Source of the DNA: Chlorocebus sabaeus
Lineage: Eukaryota > Chordata > Mammalia > Primates > Cercopithecidae
Reading direction: 5' to 3'
Assembly (NCBI RefSeq): GCF_047675955.1
Contig: NC_132911.1
Coordinates: 70,465,133 to 70,529,132, forward strand
Length of the DNA: 64,000 nucleotides
Shown here: positions 20,793 through 29,605 of the stretch, one piece after another
Numbering within the stretch: position 1 is the stretch's first letter
How the letters are laid out: each line of letters begins with the position of its first letter
The notes under the pieces: generated by a model
The model's input: only the letters and a program-made list of their open reading frames with translations
Database searches by the model: none
Told to the model about the DNA's origin: nothing
Position numbers and translations under genes: made by a program

Positions 20793-21275
20793 TAGACTAT
20801 CATTCAGCCTTAAAACAAAGAGATTTTGTCATTTGCCACAACATAGATGGACCTGGTGGACATTATCCTAAGTGAAACAAGTCAAATACAGAAAGAAAAA
20901 TATGATCTCACTTAAAAGAGCTCAAAAACACAGAGATAGAGAATGAAACAGTGGTTACCACAGTCAGTGGAGAAGAAATGGTGGAGATATAGGTCAAAGT
21001 GTACGAAATAGCAGACGTGTAGGATGAACAAGTCTAGAGATCTAATGTACAACATCCTCATGTTAATAAAATTGTAGTGCATTAGGGATGTTTGTTAAAT
21101 AAATAGATCTAAGCTACTCTTGTCACAAAAGAGTAACTATGTGAGATGACAGATCCCTTCATTTGTTTCACTACAGAAACCCATATGTCTATATGTATCC
21201 CACAACATCAAGTTGTAAACCTCAAATATACACAATAACGTTTACTTTAAAAACAAATCATTGTTAGCAAATTAA
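20793..21275 (+). mobile_element. L1M 3' end, continuation
   Basis: 'gactatcattcagccttaaa', 'aacatagatggacctggtgg', 'agtgaaacaagtcaaataca' and the old L1 3' UTR through 'aaacctcaaatatacacaat' to an A-rich end. Confidence 0.85.
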
Positions 21276-21486
21276 AAAAAAGGAAAAAGAAAATACAATC
21301 CATAAATCTGGGCCCAGGCTCCATCCATCAGACACCAAAGGCCACACCTGCCATCATCAATCATGGGGCTAATCCTGCCATCAGCACCAGGAAGAGAGGA
21401 CAGGGATGCAGGCCCAGCAACTCAGGGACACAAGCTTTGGCAGCTTGCCTTTGGATACTCAAATAGAGTGTCTAAGAAACAAATAG

Positions 21487-21800
21487 GGCTGGGTGTGGTG
21501 GCTCATGCCTGTAATCACAGCACTTTAGGAGTCCAAGGCCAGAGGATTAGTTGAGCCCTGGAGTTTGAGACCAGCCTGTGCAACACAGGGAGACCTCATC
21601 TTTACAAAAATGAAAGTAAAATAGCTGGGGTGGGGGGGGTGTGCACCTGTAGTCCCAGCTACTCAGAGGCTAAGGGGAGAGGATCGCTAGAGCCTGGGAG
21701 GTCAAAGCTGCAGTAAACTATGATTCTGCCACTGCACTCCAGACTGAGCAACAGAGCAAGACCTTCTCTCAAAAAAAAAAAAAAAAAAAAAAAGGAAAGA
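21487..21800 (+). mobile_element. AluJ with target-site duplication
   Basis: A full dimer with J-type words ('ggagtttgagaccagcctgt', 'tgcagtaaactatgattctg') and an A tail at 21770-21793. The target duplication AAGAAACAAA lies at 21474-21483 and again after the tail near 21801. Bases 21276-21486 before it are unassigned. Confidence 0.92.
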
Positions 21801-21810
21801 AAAGAAACAA

Positions 21811-22405
21811 AGCCGACTTCTGTATATAGTGGGTGGAGAGATCATAACAAATGTTACTTTGTCATTTAGACATATATGAATTTTTCATCTGGTTTAAAAA
21901 TATACTAAATTTTCTTTATGAATAAAAACATGCTGCCAATTAACATTGACCTGTTGAGAAGAAGGAAAGCCAAATCTGATTCTTTTTAACATCTGAGTAA
22001 GGTGGCAAATCGGTCTCTTTATTATTATGGTTAACGCAATCAGGCCAGAGGCTATTTCAGCATTTTCTTGCCTTTGGAGTTGTCTGATTAGGACTTTGGG
22101 GGAATAGCAGCAACATGCCTGTGAGTCCTAACTGCAGCGTCCGCCCTCATCATAACTACACTGGAGGACTCACACCCTTGACATCCTCCAGAAGACAGGC
22201 CCAGGGAAGACACCTTTGAGGCTGTCCACCCATTTCTCAACAATCTCTCTTCTCGGAAAGCTAAGTGTCCCAGACATGTTCACACTCTGTGACCACCCCT
22301 CCTGGTACTGGGCAACTAGATTGGGCTAGAGCTGGAAATTTGGAATCAGGTCTATGAGCATCCAGTCTCAATCTGGGCAGGTCCTGTGAACACAAGAGAT
22401 TTAAA
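21811..22405. other. Unassigned unique sequence
   Basis: No repeat or gene recognised. Confidence 0.5.
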
Positions 22406-22461
22406 AATACACACACACACACACACACACACATACACACACACACAGAAGAAGAAGAAGA
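22406..22461. repeat. (CA)n followed by (GAA)n microsatellite
   Basis: A CA block with one CATA interruption (22411-22447), then GAAGAAGAAGAA. Frames crossing it are low-complexity. Confidence 0.95.
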
Positions 22462-22760
22462 ACAGGGGCTCTGAGGACAGCCAGCTTTTACTGAGTGGAC
22501 CAAACAGCAGAGAAAGTCCATGTGGAGAAATGGAGCAGGAGGCAGCTGTGAAGGAAGCAACAAGGAAGGAGAGAGAGGAGGACTTCCTGGGTTCCCTCAC
22601 TGCTCCCTCCCTGACAACGCTTTCCCCTCTAACCCCTGAAGCCCTGTCCATGGCAAACCAATCACTCCACACCCTCAAACTCTATAGACTTCTGCCTCCT
22701 CCTGACTGACATCCCTTGACGTGATTGACAGCGGCTCATAAAGTCACTGACCTTGGTACT
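22462..22760. other. Unassigned unique sequence
   Basis: Nothing recognised; purine-rich to 22580, then pyrimidine-rich. Confidence 0.5.
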
Positions 22761-22872
22761 GCACCATGTTTAGCTCCCAGATCGTAACTGCACGGAAACA
22801 TTGCTTTCCCAGCACCCAGCTCAGGATTTAGTGCAGCAGATGTGCTCAATAAATATTTATTGAGTGAGTATC
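22761..22872 (+). mobile_element. L2 3' terminus
   Basis: 'cagcacccagctcaggattt' and 'gctcaataaatatttattga' with 'gtgagta' mark the L2 end. Confidence 0.65.
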
Positions 22873-23479
22873 AAAATAACTTTCCTTGAAGGCCTCTCAA
22901 GTGGAGGTTGTTCATTCACTCCCCTCCCACGCGCCATGAAGACAGATGGACATTCTTCCTGCTTCTAGACATCACTCCTCCCCTCTTATTAAAAAAAAAA
23001 AAAAAGGTATCAACAAAAAACCAACAACTACTCCTCTCTGAAGTTTCTGACATCACAGTCATCCACCCATCTCAACTTTATTCCCCAAATCACGTTCTCC
23101 CCATCCTGCCAGGCACCTCACAGCCTGTGGTTTGATTCCTTCCCCAACAACTCCTCCTCAAGGTTTCACAGAACCCATTTCAGAACAACACTTGGGAATG
23201 GCCTGGTGAGAAACGATGTGCCAAGTCTCAGGGTTACTCCGCGACTGGGACTAGGTATGCCAAAGAAGAGGAGAGGTGAGTCCATTGTGTGAGTGTGGCT
23301 CATGCAAGCAGCTAAAGTGGAAAATCAGCTTTGAGAAAAGGTTCTTTCTTTTAATAATAAGTAGAGTTCTTAGTTCTCTATTAAAATTGAACTGGGTAAA
23401 CATTACAGCTGTTAGCACTTCTCTAAGACAAGTACTCATTCAGCACCGTGGACCGTGGATAATACTGTGGGCCGTGGAT
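22873..23479. other. Unassigned unique sequence
   Basis: An A-run at 22990-23005 and a short tandem duplication (CCGTGGATAATAC at 23453-23465 and 23472-23484). Nothing else recognised. Confidence 0.5.
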
Positions 23480-23488
23480 AATACCCTG

Positions 23489-23621
23489 GCCTTTTTTTTG
23501 TTTTTTTAGACAGAGTCTTGCTCTGTTGCCAGGTTGGAGTGTAGTGGCATGATCTTGGCTCACTGCAACTTCCCCCTCCCGGGTTCAAGAGATTCTCGTG
23601 CCTCAGCCACTGGAGTAACTA
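23489..23621 (-). mobile_element. 5'-truncated Alu, antisense, with target-site duplication
   Basis: Only the tail-proximal part of an Alu: a T-rich tail (23492-23507), then 'gacagagtcttgctctgttg' to 'gcctcagccactggagtaac'. It is flanked by exact copies of AATACCCTG (23480-23488 and 23622-23630), showing true retrotransposition of a short copy. Confidence 0.92.
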
Positions 23622-23630
23622 AATACCCTG

Positions 23631-24495
23631 AATTTTTATATTCCATCAAGTACCGAGACAGAACAACAGCATCTATTTATCTCCCTTTTCACACTGTACA
23701 AAACAAAGATAAGGGAGATGCCTCTGGAATGATGATAGGTGTGTTGGTTCATTGATCTAGTCTCCTTTTATAAGGCTCTGATTAGTTCTGTGTGGCTCAG
23801 TTAGTGCAGTTACATCCAAAGGGAGAAGTCCTACAAAGAAAACTATAATTAAACACAGTAGAGCTACCTTTGCCTCTCTTTGAACCCCTTGCATTTTTTG
23901 GTTTCTGCATAACTGACAGCTGTGCATATGGAGAACTTAGCACAGAGAGCAATGTTAGCAACTGCTAACTAACATTGCTAAGGAGGACTTAGCAGTGTAA
24001 GTGCCAGAGAGCTTCTTCTTGTAGAATCAGAGAGCAGGTCAGCTGTACGATCCCCTGCTTGCAGCAGAGGCTGTGAAGGAAGAAGCCTCACATGCCCAGC
24101 TGGCAAGCACGGTGCAACTGCCCCTCTCCCAACAAAAGACACCTGGCTATCGCCAAATCACAACATCCCTGATTCCAACCAACTTGATAATTCAGACCTA
24201 AGCTATTTCTAGGAAGCTTGAGGTAAATTTATCAGACTGTTGCCAAAGTCTATGCTTTACTTATAGGCAGGAACATATGGGCTGATTGAACCATTTCCAG
24301 AAAGACAGTCTGGTCATTGGGAAATCTGACTGATGGGGGCTGGATGGGAGAAGTGACATCGTTGACAGGAAAAAGGAGAAACTTAAAGGAGCAGCAAGAC
24401 TCTCCTCCTCATGGAGGAGAGTGATGGATCAGAGAGAGGCATCCCAAGAGTGACTGGAAACTTTCAGGAATGTCAGTGCCTTTAGAGTCATGCGT
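23631..24495. other. Unassigned unique sequence with a hairpin
   Basis: No gene or repeat recognised. Holds the inverted repeat at 23948-23979. Confidence 0.5.
23948..23979. repeat. Perfect 11-bp inverted repeat with nested alternative
   Basis: AGCAATGTTAG (23948-23958) pairs with CTAACATTGCT (23969-23979) around a 10-nt loop; a second pairing GTTAGCA/TGCTAAC is nested within it. Confidence 0.85.
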
Positions 24496-24778
24496 TTGTT
24501 TTTTAATTTTTAAATGCAAATTACAATTGCAATATATTTATGGGGTACAAGGTGATGTTTTGATATATGTGTACAATGTGGAATGACTAAATCAAGCTAA
24601 TTAGTGTCTCCATCACATCACATCCTTATTTTTAATGGTGAGAACGTTTGAAATTTACTGTCTTAGCAATTTTGAAATATGCAATACATTATTATTAACT
24701 TTAGCACCACGCTGTGCAATAGATCTCAAAAACTTATTCCTCCTTCTACCTAAAACTTTGTACTCTTTGACCATGTCC
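24496..24778 (-). mobile_element. L1M 3' UTR, antisense
   Basis: From a T-rich end (24498-24520) through 'tatttatggggtacaaggtg', 'atcaagctaattagtgtctc' and 'gctgtgcaatagatctcaaa'. Read on the minus strand this is the old L1 3' UTR with its tail at 24496. Confidence 0.8.
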
Positions 24779-24895
24779 CCATGGATATAGATGCAAAAAT
24801 TCTCGACAAAATACTAGCAAACCAAATTCAACAGCCATTAAAAGAATCACCCACCACGATCAAGTGGAATTTATTCTTAGGATGTAAGGATGGTG
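24779..24895 (+). mobile_element. L1 ORF2 fragment, sense, head-to-head with the 3' UTR piece
   Basis: 'atagatgcaaaaattctcgac', 'aaaccaaattcaacagcc' and 'acgatcaagtggaatttatt' are the ORF2 RT start on the + strand, directly abutting the antisense 3' UTR at 24778. The arrangement fits a 5'-inverted L1 on the minus strand. Confidence 0.8.
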
Positions 24896-25000
24896 TTTTA
24901 AAGCCCTAGGCCTTGTTGAAGAGCACTTGAACTTGTTTTGATAGAAATGGTATCTTCTTAGTTTTAGATTAAAATAATCTGCACAGTGATATTCATCTTA

Positions 25001-25405
25001 TCTTGTTTATAACAGGGAAAAGTTGGCATTCTACATATGAGAGAACATAATTAAATAAAATAAGGTAACTTCACTCAATGGAATATTATGATGTAATCAA
25101 GCCAAGGATTGGAAAAGGAACATTATACAATGGAAAATGCTTAAGATGCAATGCTAAGTCAAAACGTGGAGGGAATCAAAGTGTGCATAATGTTTATTAT
25201 GATTTCACATTTTTAAATAAAATTTAAGCCAAAAAGATATGGCCTGGGACAGTTCACAGCCTGGCAGTTCACCAAAGTACCAAATGGTAGATATGTTTAG
25301 ATGGTAGGATTATAGACTTTTTTCTTCCTTCTGCATATCTGCATGTTTCAAATTTAATGAGCATGCACAGTTTTTAATGGATATATTCTATAAAAAATAA
25401 TTACT
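25001..25405 (+). mobile_element. L1M (L1MC/ME-like) 3' end
   Basis: 'cactcaatggaatattatga', 'acaatggaaaatgcttaaga', 'gatttcacatttttaaataa', 'gatggtaggattatagact' and 'ctgcatgtttcaaatttaat' with 'gagcatgca' fit the distinctive 3' end of old L1M elements. Bases 24896-25000 are probably part of the same element but unclear. Confidence 0.7.
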
Positions 25406-25850
25406 TGAAAATATTAGTAAACTATCTCAATGGCCACACTATAAAAATCACAGGGAATCAAAATATGAAGGTAAGGAAACCACTCTATGAAATTAAACTA
25501 CTCACCTGTTGGAAGGTGAAGGAAAGCAGAAAAGACTTACAAGTTAGCAGGGCAATTGCTCTCTGGAAGAAAAGAAAAACATGAGACTGATGCTTCAGAC
25601 AGTACTCCTCTTCTGCTTTGCCACAAGGAAAAGAAGGAGCAAACAATGCTTCTCTTCTGAGAACTAGAATCAGGTGAAAAGACTGTCCTTCGCCTGGTGC
25701 ATTTTTTATTTTGATTCCCCTGGACTAACAAAGGTTTTCATACCCTTCCTGTTCTGAAACTCCCAGGAACTAGAGTCAGAACCCAGGCACCACATATATC
25801 CTGAAACAACTGCAATTTCAAAAGAGGTTTGCAGTTCATTGGGAGAGTGT
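25406..25850. other. Unassigned unique sequence
   Basis: Nothing recognised. The minus-strand frame 25537-25731 has no recognisable features. Confidence 0.5.
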
Positions 25851-25968
25851 GTTACCGCAGATGTGAGCTCTCTGAGGTCAACTTTGTCTTATTCACTATA
25901 CAAACCCAATGCCTAGCATGATGCTTGATTCCAAAGGATGTCTCAAAGCACGTTTGTTGAATGAATGT
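25851..25968 (+). mobile_element. L2 3' end
   Basis: 'gatgtgagctctctgaggtc', 'atgcctagcatgatgcttg' and 'cgtttgttgaatgaatgt' give the L2 terminus. Confidence 0.75.
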
Positions 25969-25994
25969 TTTTTTTTTTTCCAATATTTTCTCAG

Positions 25995-26030
25995 AATCAG
26001 GATTTGCCTAAGCAGAGACTGAAGTTCAAG
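25995..26030 (+). other. Exon-like 36-nt segment (speculative)
   Basis: A pyrimidine tract (25968-25994, ending tctcag) precedes 36 open nucleotides (12 codons, phase 0: N-Q-D-L-P-K-Q-R-L-K-F-K) followed by GTTAGT. The next open block (26208-26489) is also in phase 0. This is a pattern seen in the sequence and not evidence of transcription. The pyrimidine tract partly derives from a T-run after an L2 tail. Confidence 0.2.
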
Positions 26031-26071
26031 GTTAGTGGAAAATTGTATTTTATCCTACTTAGGTATTTGTG

Positions 26072-26096
26072 TTTTTTTGTTTGTTTGTTTGTTTTA
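26072..26096. repeat. (TTTG)n short tandem repeat
   Basis: Five to six TTTG units in 'ttttttgtttgtttgtttgtttt'. Confidence 0.9.
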
Positions 26097-26207
26097 ATAT
26101 GCTATGGCAACATGTTATTTAGACAGATAATTTTACTATTTTAATTAGTTTAAAAATTGCTCGAATTAACATGTGGTGTTACCTTGAACATAGTTATTCA
26201 CCCATAG

Positions 26208-26489
26208 GAGAAAGAAGTTGAAGCCCGTCAGCGCCATCCACCTAGTACAATTTATCTGGATTATAGACAGGCTGCAAAGAAGGACATCAACAGCCTCTGG
26301 GATACTACACTTGTAAACCCCAGCCTACCTCGTGATAACAATCGTTCCATTAACCCTAACCATTTCTGGGAAAGATGCCTGTGGGACTGCTGTTTGGCAC
26401 TAGGGCTGGGAGGAAAACAGGAGCCGCCATGTTTAAACCTCAGAGCCGGTAGGTGGACCAGGAGAACTGGTGGCAGACAGCGTCTCCCA
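26208..26489 (+). other. 94-codon open stretch, possible old exon (speculative)
   Basis: It opens right after an AG (26206-26207; the preceding TAG is the upstream stop) and stays open to a TGA at 26490-26492. A donor-like site (G|GTAGGT, GT at 26449-26450) lies inside it. The deduced peptide is mixed and not low-complexity, e.g. residues around PPSTIYLDYRQAAKK. The acceptor is weak, there is no ATG, and I recognise no family. The 3' part overlaps the left arm of the inverted repeat at 26431-26503. A decayed transposase or chance are equally possible. Confidence 0.2.
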
Positions 26490-27036
26490 TGATGCCCTGC
26501 TCTGGGACTCTTCCCACAGGCACCACTGGAAGCCCAATTCAGTCAAAATTGCTTTTGTGTTAAACTGCTTTTGCTATCACCAGTTTACAACACATCACTG
26601 GTTCTTGTGCTACACAAATTCAAGGATTTCACTGGCTTTTTCCTGTCCTGTCAACTATCCAACTGTCTACCATCTCCACAGTGAAGGGCTCTGCAGCTCC
26701 TCGGAAAGACTATAATAGTAAAAATGCTTTAAATAAGTGAGGTCCTGGCAGGGTTCAAGGGCTTCTTCATTCAGTATCAGACCTTCACGTTAACCTTCAC
26801 AGGGTCAGAATTGAGAAATGAAACAGAAAAACTTCTAAGGAAATGGATTGTTGAGTTTAGCAAGAAGAGCCACGTTAACAAAGTCAAGTGTGGGAATGGC
26901 TTTTACACTGTGAAGAACTAATTCTTATCTCCTCTAAACCAACAACAAGAAGAACCTTGTTCAAGAGCAGTGCATCATGGGAGACACTGGCTGGCACCAG
27001 TTCTCCTAGTCCAGCCACCAGTCCTGAGATTTAAAC
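26431..27036. mobile_element. 606-bp unit with 73-bp terminal inverted repeats, unknown family
   Basis: The left arm 26431-26503 (starting GTTTAAACCTCAG) and right arm 26964-27036 (ending CTGAGATTTAAAC) are inverted copies that match at 62 of 73 positions by my count; the longest exact blocks are around 'ggagaactggtg' and 'tctcccatgatgc'. The 460-bp interior has no transposase frame. Size and symmetry fit a non-autonomous DNA transposon, or a fold-back made by inverted duplication. I see no duplicated target site directly outside the arms and cannot name a family. Confidence 0.55.
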
Positions 27037-27062
27037 AACTGAAACAAGAAGAGTTTCAGTTG
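27036..27062. repeat. Perfect 10-bp inverted repeat
   Basis: CAACTGAAAC (27036-27045) and GTTTCAGTTG (27053-27062) around a 7-nt loop, abutting the right arm of the 606-bp unit. Confidence 0.85.
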
Positions 27063-28590
27063 AAACTTGAGGGATTTCATGTAGATTTCACTAGCCTTTT
27101 GTTCTGTGACGTTCTTTCCCTAGGATTCTCATCTTTATGAGAAGTTTTTAAACAATTCAGTCTGAATGCAGAAGATGGAGCAGATGGCCTTTAAGGACCT
27201 TCATCTTTAATATGATGGACAATTAAAGAGCTTCAAGAGGAAACCGTATCCTGTCTTTTGATGGTCATTTCAATTCTAACAAACATTTCTAAAACACCAG
27301 GCACATATTCTCATACAGATGATGGCCTGGCAGCATTCTCATCCATTTCAACCTACTGATTGATTTCTTCTCTTCCTTATTGATTACTGTCCACTTTTCC
27401 TCCAACTGGGGCTCTGGCCCTTTCATCCTATTCAGGTCCCTGTGCACTCACACTATTTCCTCTGCAATAAAGGAGGGTCTATTCTTGTTAAATTATACAG
27501 TCCCCTTAAAAAGGAAGATTATTAACCACTATGTCTTGGTCAACTTCTAACATGGGAAGTTATTTTGTCTCCCTACAATTTCCCCTGTCTTTCTAATTAG
27601 AAATTCTATTTAATATCTCACTCAAAATAAAACCTGTTGCAGAGGGGGCTGCCTCAGAGGGACCTGCCTTTTCCCAGCACAGGGGAGGCAACATTTCCGA
27701 GATGCATGACTAATACTCCTGGGGCAGAGGCTGAGTACATTGGGATCCTTTGGGAGCAAAGGTACCTCCAAAAGATCAAATTAGTTTTCATTTTATGCCT
27801 GAGGGAGGCAATCCCACAAGACAGACTTTTTTTCCCCTCCAGCATTTTGCAGCATCTTCTCAGATTAAGAATCAAGACAAGAACTGCTTGGTAATATTGT
27901 GTGGATGACGCATTACACGGGGCTGACTCTGTGACATCATGTCATCTTGTTCTGTTAGAGCAACTCGATGTGCCTTCCCTGTGCACCCCAGCTCTGTGAG
28001 TCACCGCGTGATATATGTCCAGGAAATGCAAAACGGTGCTGAAGACTAAAATGGTGCTAAAAACTCAGGATTAAAAAATTAAGGCTTCCGGCCTGGAAAT
28101 AGAGAGTGAAAAAAGTAAACTCTGAGGCGGGGAGCAGGTCTTCATTTCCGTTTTTCTTTTCATTTGCCTCCCTCCTTATTTTTGGTGTTGTTTAAGTATA
28201 GGATCCTCAAGGGATCATAGTTTATTAATAAGCACTATAGATAGTAACTGTTTTTGAAGTTTTATTTGCCTCAAAAATGAAGTTTATTTTCACCCCACAT
28301 CCTAAGAAGATTTTGTTATCATAAAATGACTGAATATCTATGTGTAGATTATAGGATGAATACTAAATACCATTGGCTAAATAAGCTCCATTCATGCCTG
28401 GAGAGTCCTGTAATACGAAACAATCTCCATATATACAAATTTACAGCATATTTGAATGATGATAGAATGAACAAACTATCAAAAATAATCTAACAAAGAC
28501 CTAATATAAATTTAGTCTTATCCGAATACTTTTAATAGAAAAAAATTATGTGCTGAACCCCAAACAGTGAAACTTCAAAGTTTAAAATCT
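27063..28590. other. Unassigned unique sequence
   Basis: No repeat family or gene recognised in 1.5 kb. Two opposite-strand frames overlap at 27637-27894 and have no features. Confidence 0.5.
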
Positions 28591-28690
28591 TAGACCAAGC
28601 CAGGAGGATGACCTGAGCTCAGGAGTTTGAGACCAGCGTGGGCAACATTGTGAGACCTTGTCTCTATTTAAAAAAAAAAAAAAAAAAAAA
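28591..28690 (+). mobile_element. Alu left-arm fragment with A tail
   Basis: 'agctcaggagtttgagaccagcgtgggcaacat' then 'gtctctattt' and a 22-base A tail. The words AAAGTTTA before (28578) and after (28688) the copy suggest a target duplication. Confidence 0.8.
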
Positions 28691-29075
28691 GTTTACAATA
28701 TTTTCTTCTTCTGCCTCTGTCTTCTAAATTTCAGTAAATAAAAGAATTGGTGAACCTAAGATCCAGTGAGCCAAACTTGCAGAAAAAGACAGAAACAGCA
28801 GAGATTAATCAAGCCAAGATGTTAACAAGGATAGAATCTCTTTCTGTCACAGTTGACCTTTCCAACCTAGTGCATAATACTTTCCACTCCAGGATCTTAA
28901 GGCACTAGGACAGCCACACAAATTAGCAGGAGCCCAGACCCGTAGGCTTGAAAAGCAATCAGACAGAGTACATGATAAATACCACCCACTCCTCAAAACC
29001 ACCATCCTTCTCCTGTTCGAAATATACTTTAATGGGCAGGGCAGCATCCTTCTGGGCTTTGAATGCTACAGGCCT

Positions 29076-29143
29076 GATTTAAACCAAAGTCTAAATCCAA
29101 AGAGATTTAGATTTAGATTTGGATTTTGGTTAAATCCAAAGAG
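29076..29143. repeat. Bulged inverted repeat plus 13-bp direct repeat
   Basis: 29076-29101 can pair with 29118-29136 (TTTGGATTTTGGTTAAATC) with a bulge of a few bases. TAAATCCAAAGAG is repeated exactly at 29092-29104 and 29131-29143. The loop has GATTTA units. Confidence 0.75.
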
Positions 29144-29560
29144 GTCTGCCCATTAAGCTGCCACTGTGTTCCATGGAGAGTGAATTACTCAGGGTAGTCA
29201 CTTCAGCAGGCAAAATACACTGGAACCATTATCGGGTTTGGAAGTCAGCAGACCGGGCAGAACCTGAAGGATCTTCTGTACCCAAACACTCTAATACACC
29301 CCACAGGAACTTCCATTCTCTCTGCCCCACACTCCACTTGTCTGACAACATGGAGCAATGACCGTCACTCAGGTACCCTGTACTGGGCTGGGGCTGAGGA
29401 CCCAGTGGGGTTGCCAAAGAAACGTCATGTTATGAATGCACATGTGCCTTTACAACGCATTTTCTTTGGCTTGGCAGCTGAAGTGTGGTATGCACAGGTG
29501 GCAGGTGGTGGATGGCAGGTGGGAAACTAAGAACCAACTTTGCTTTTTCCCAATTTTCAG

Positions 29561-29605
29561 GGCCAGCCATGGGAAACATCACTAGTAGTCCCAAATGAGT
29601 TCAAA
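29561..29605 (+). other. Exon-like 45-nt segment (speculative)
   Basis: A good acceptor context (ctttttcccaattttcag, ending 29560) precedes 15 open codons in phase 0 and a consensus-like donor AAA|GTGAGT (GT at 29606). The frame stays open beyond the donor to a TAG near 29650. It could be a cryptic exon or chance; no protein family recognised. Confidence 0.2.
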
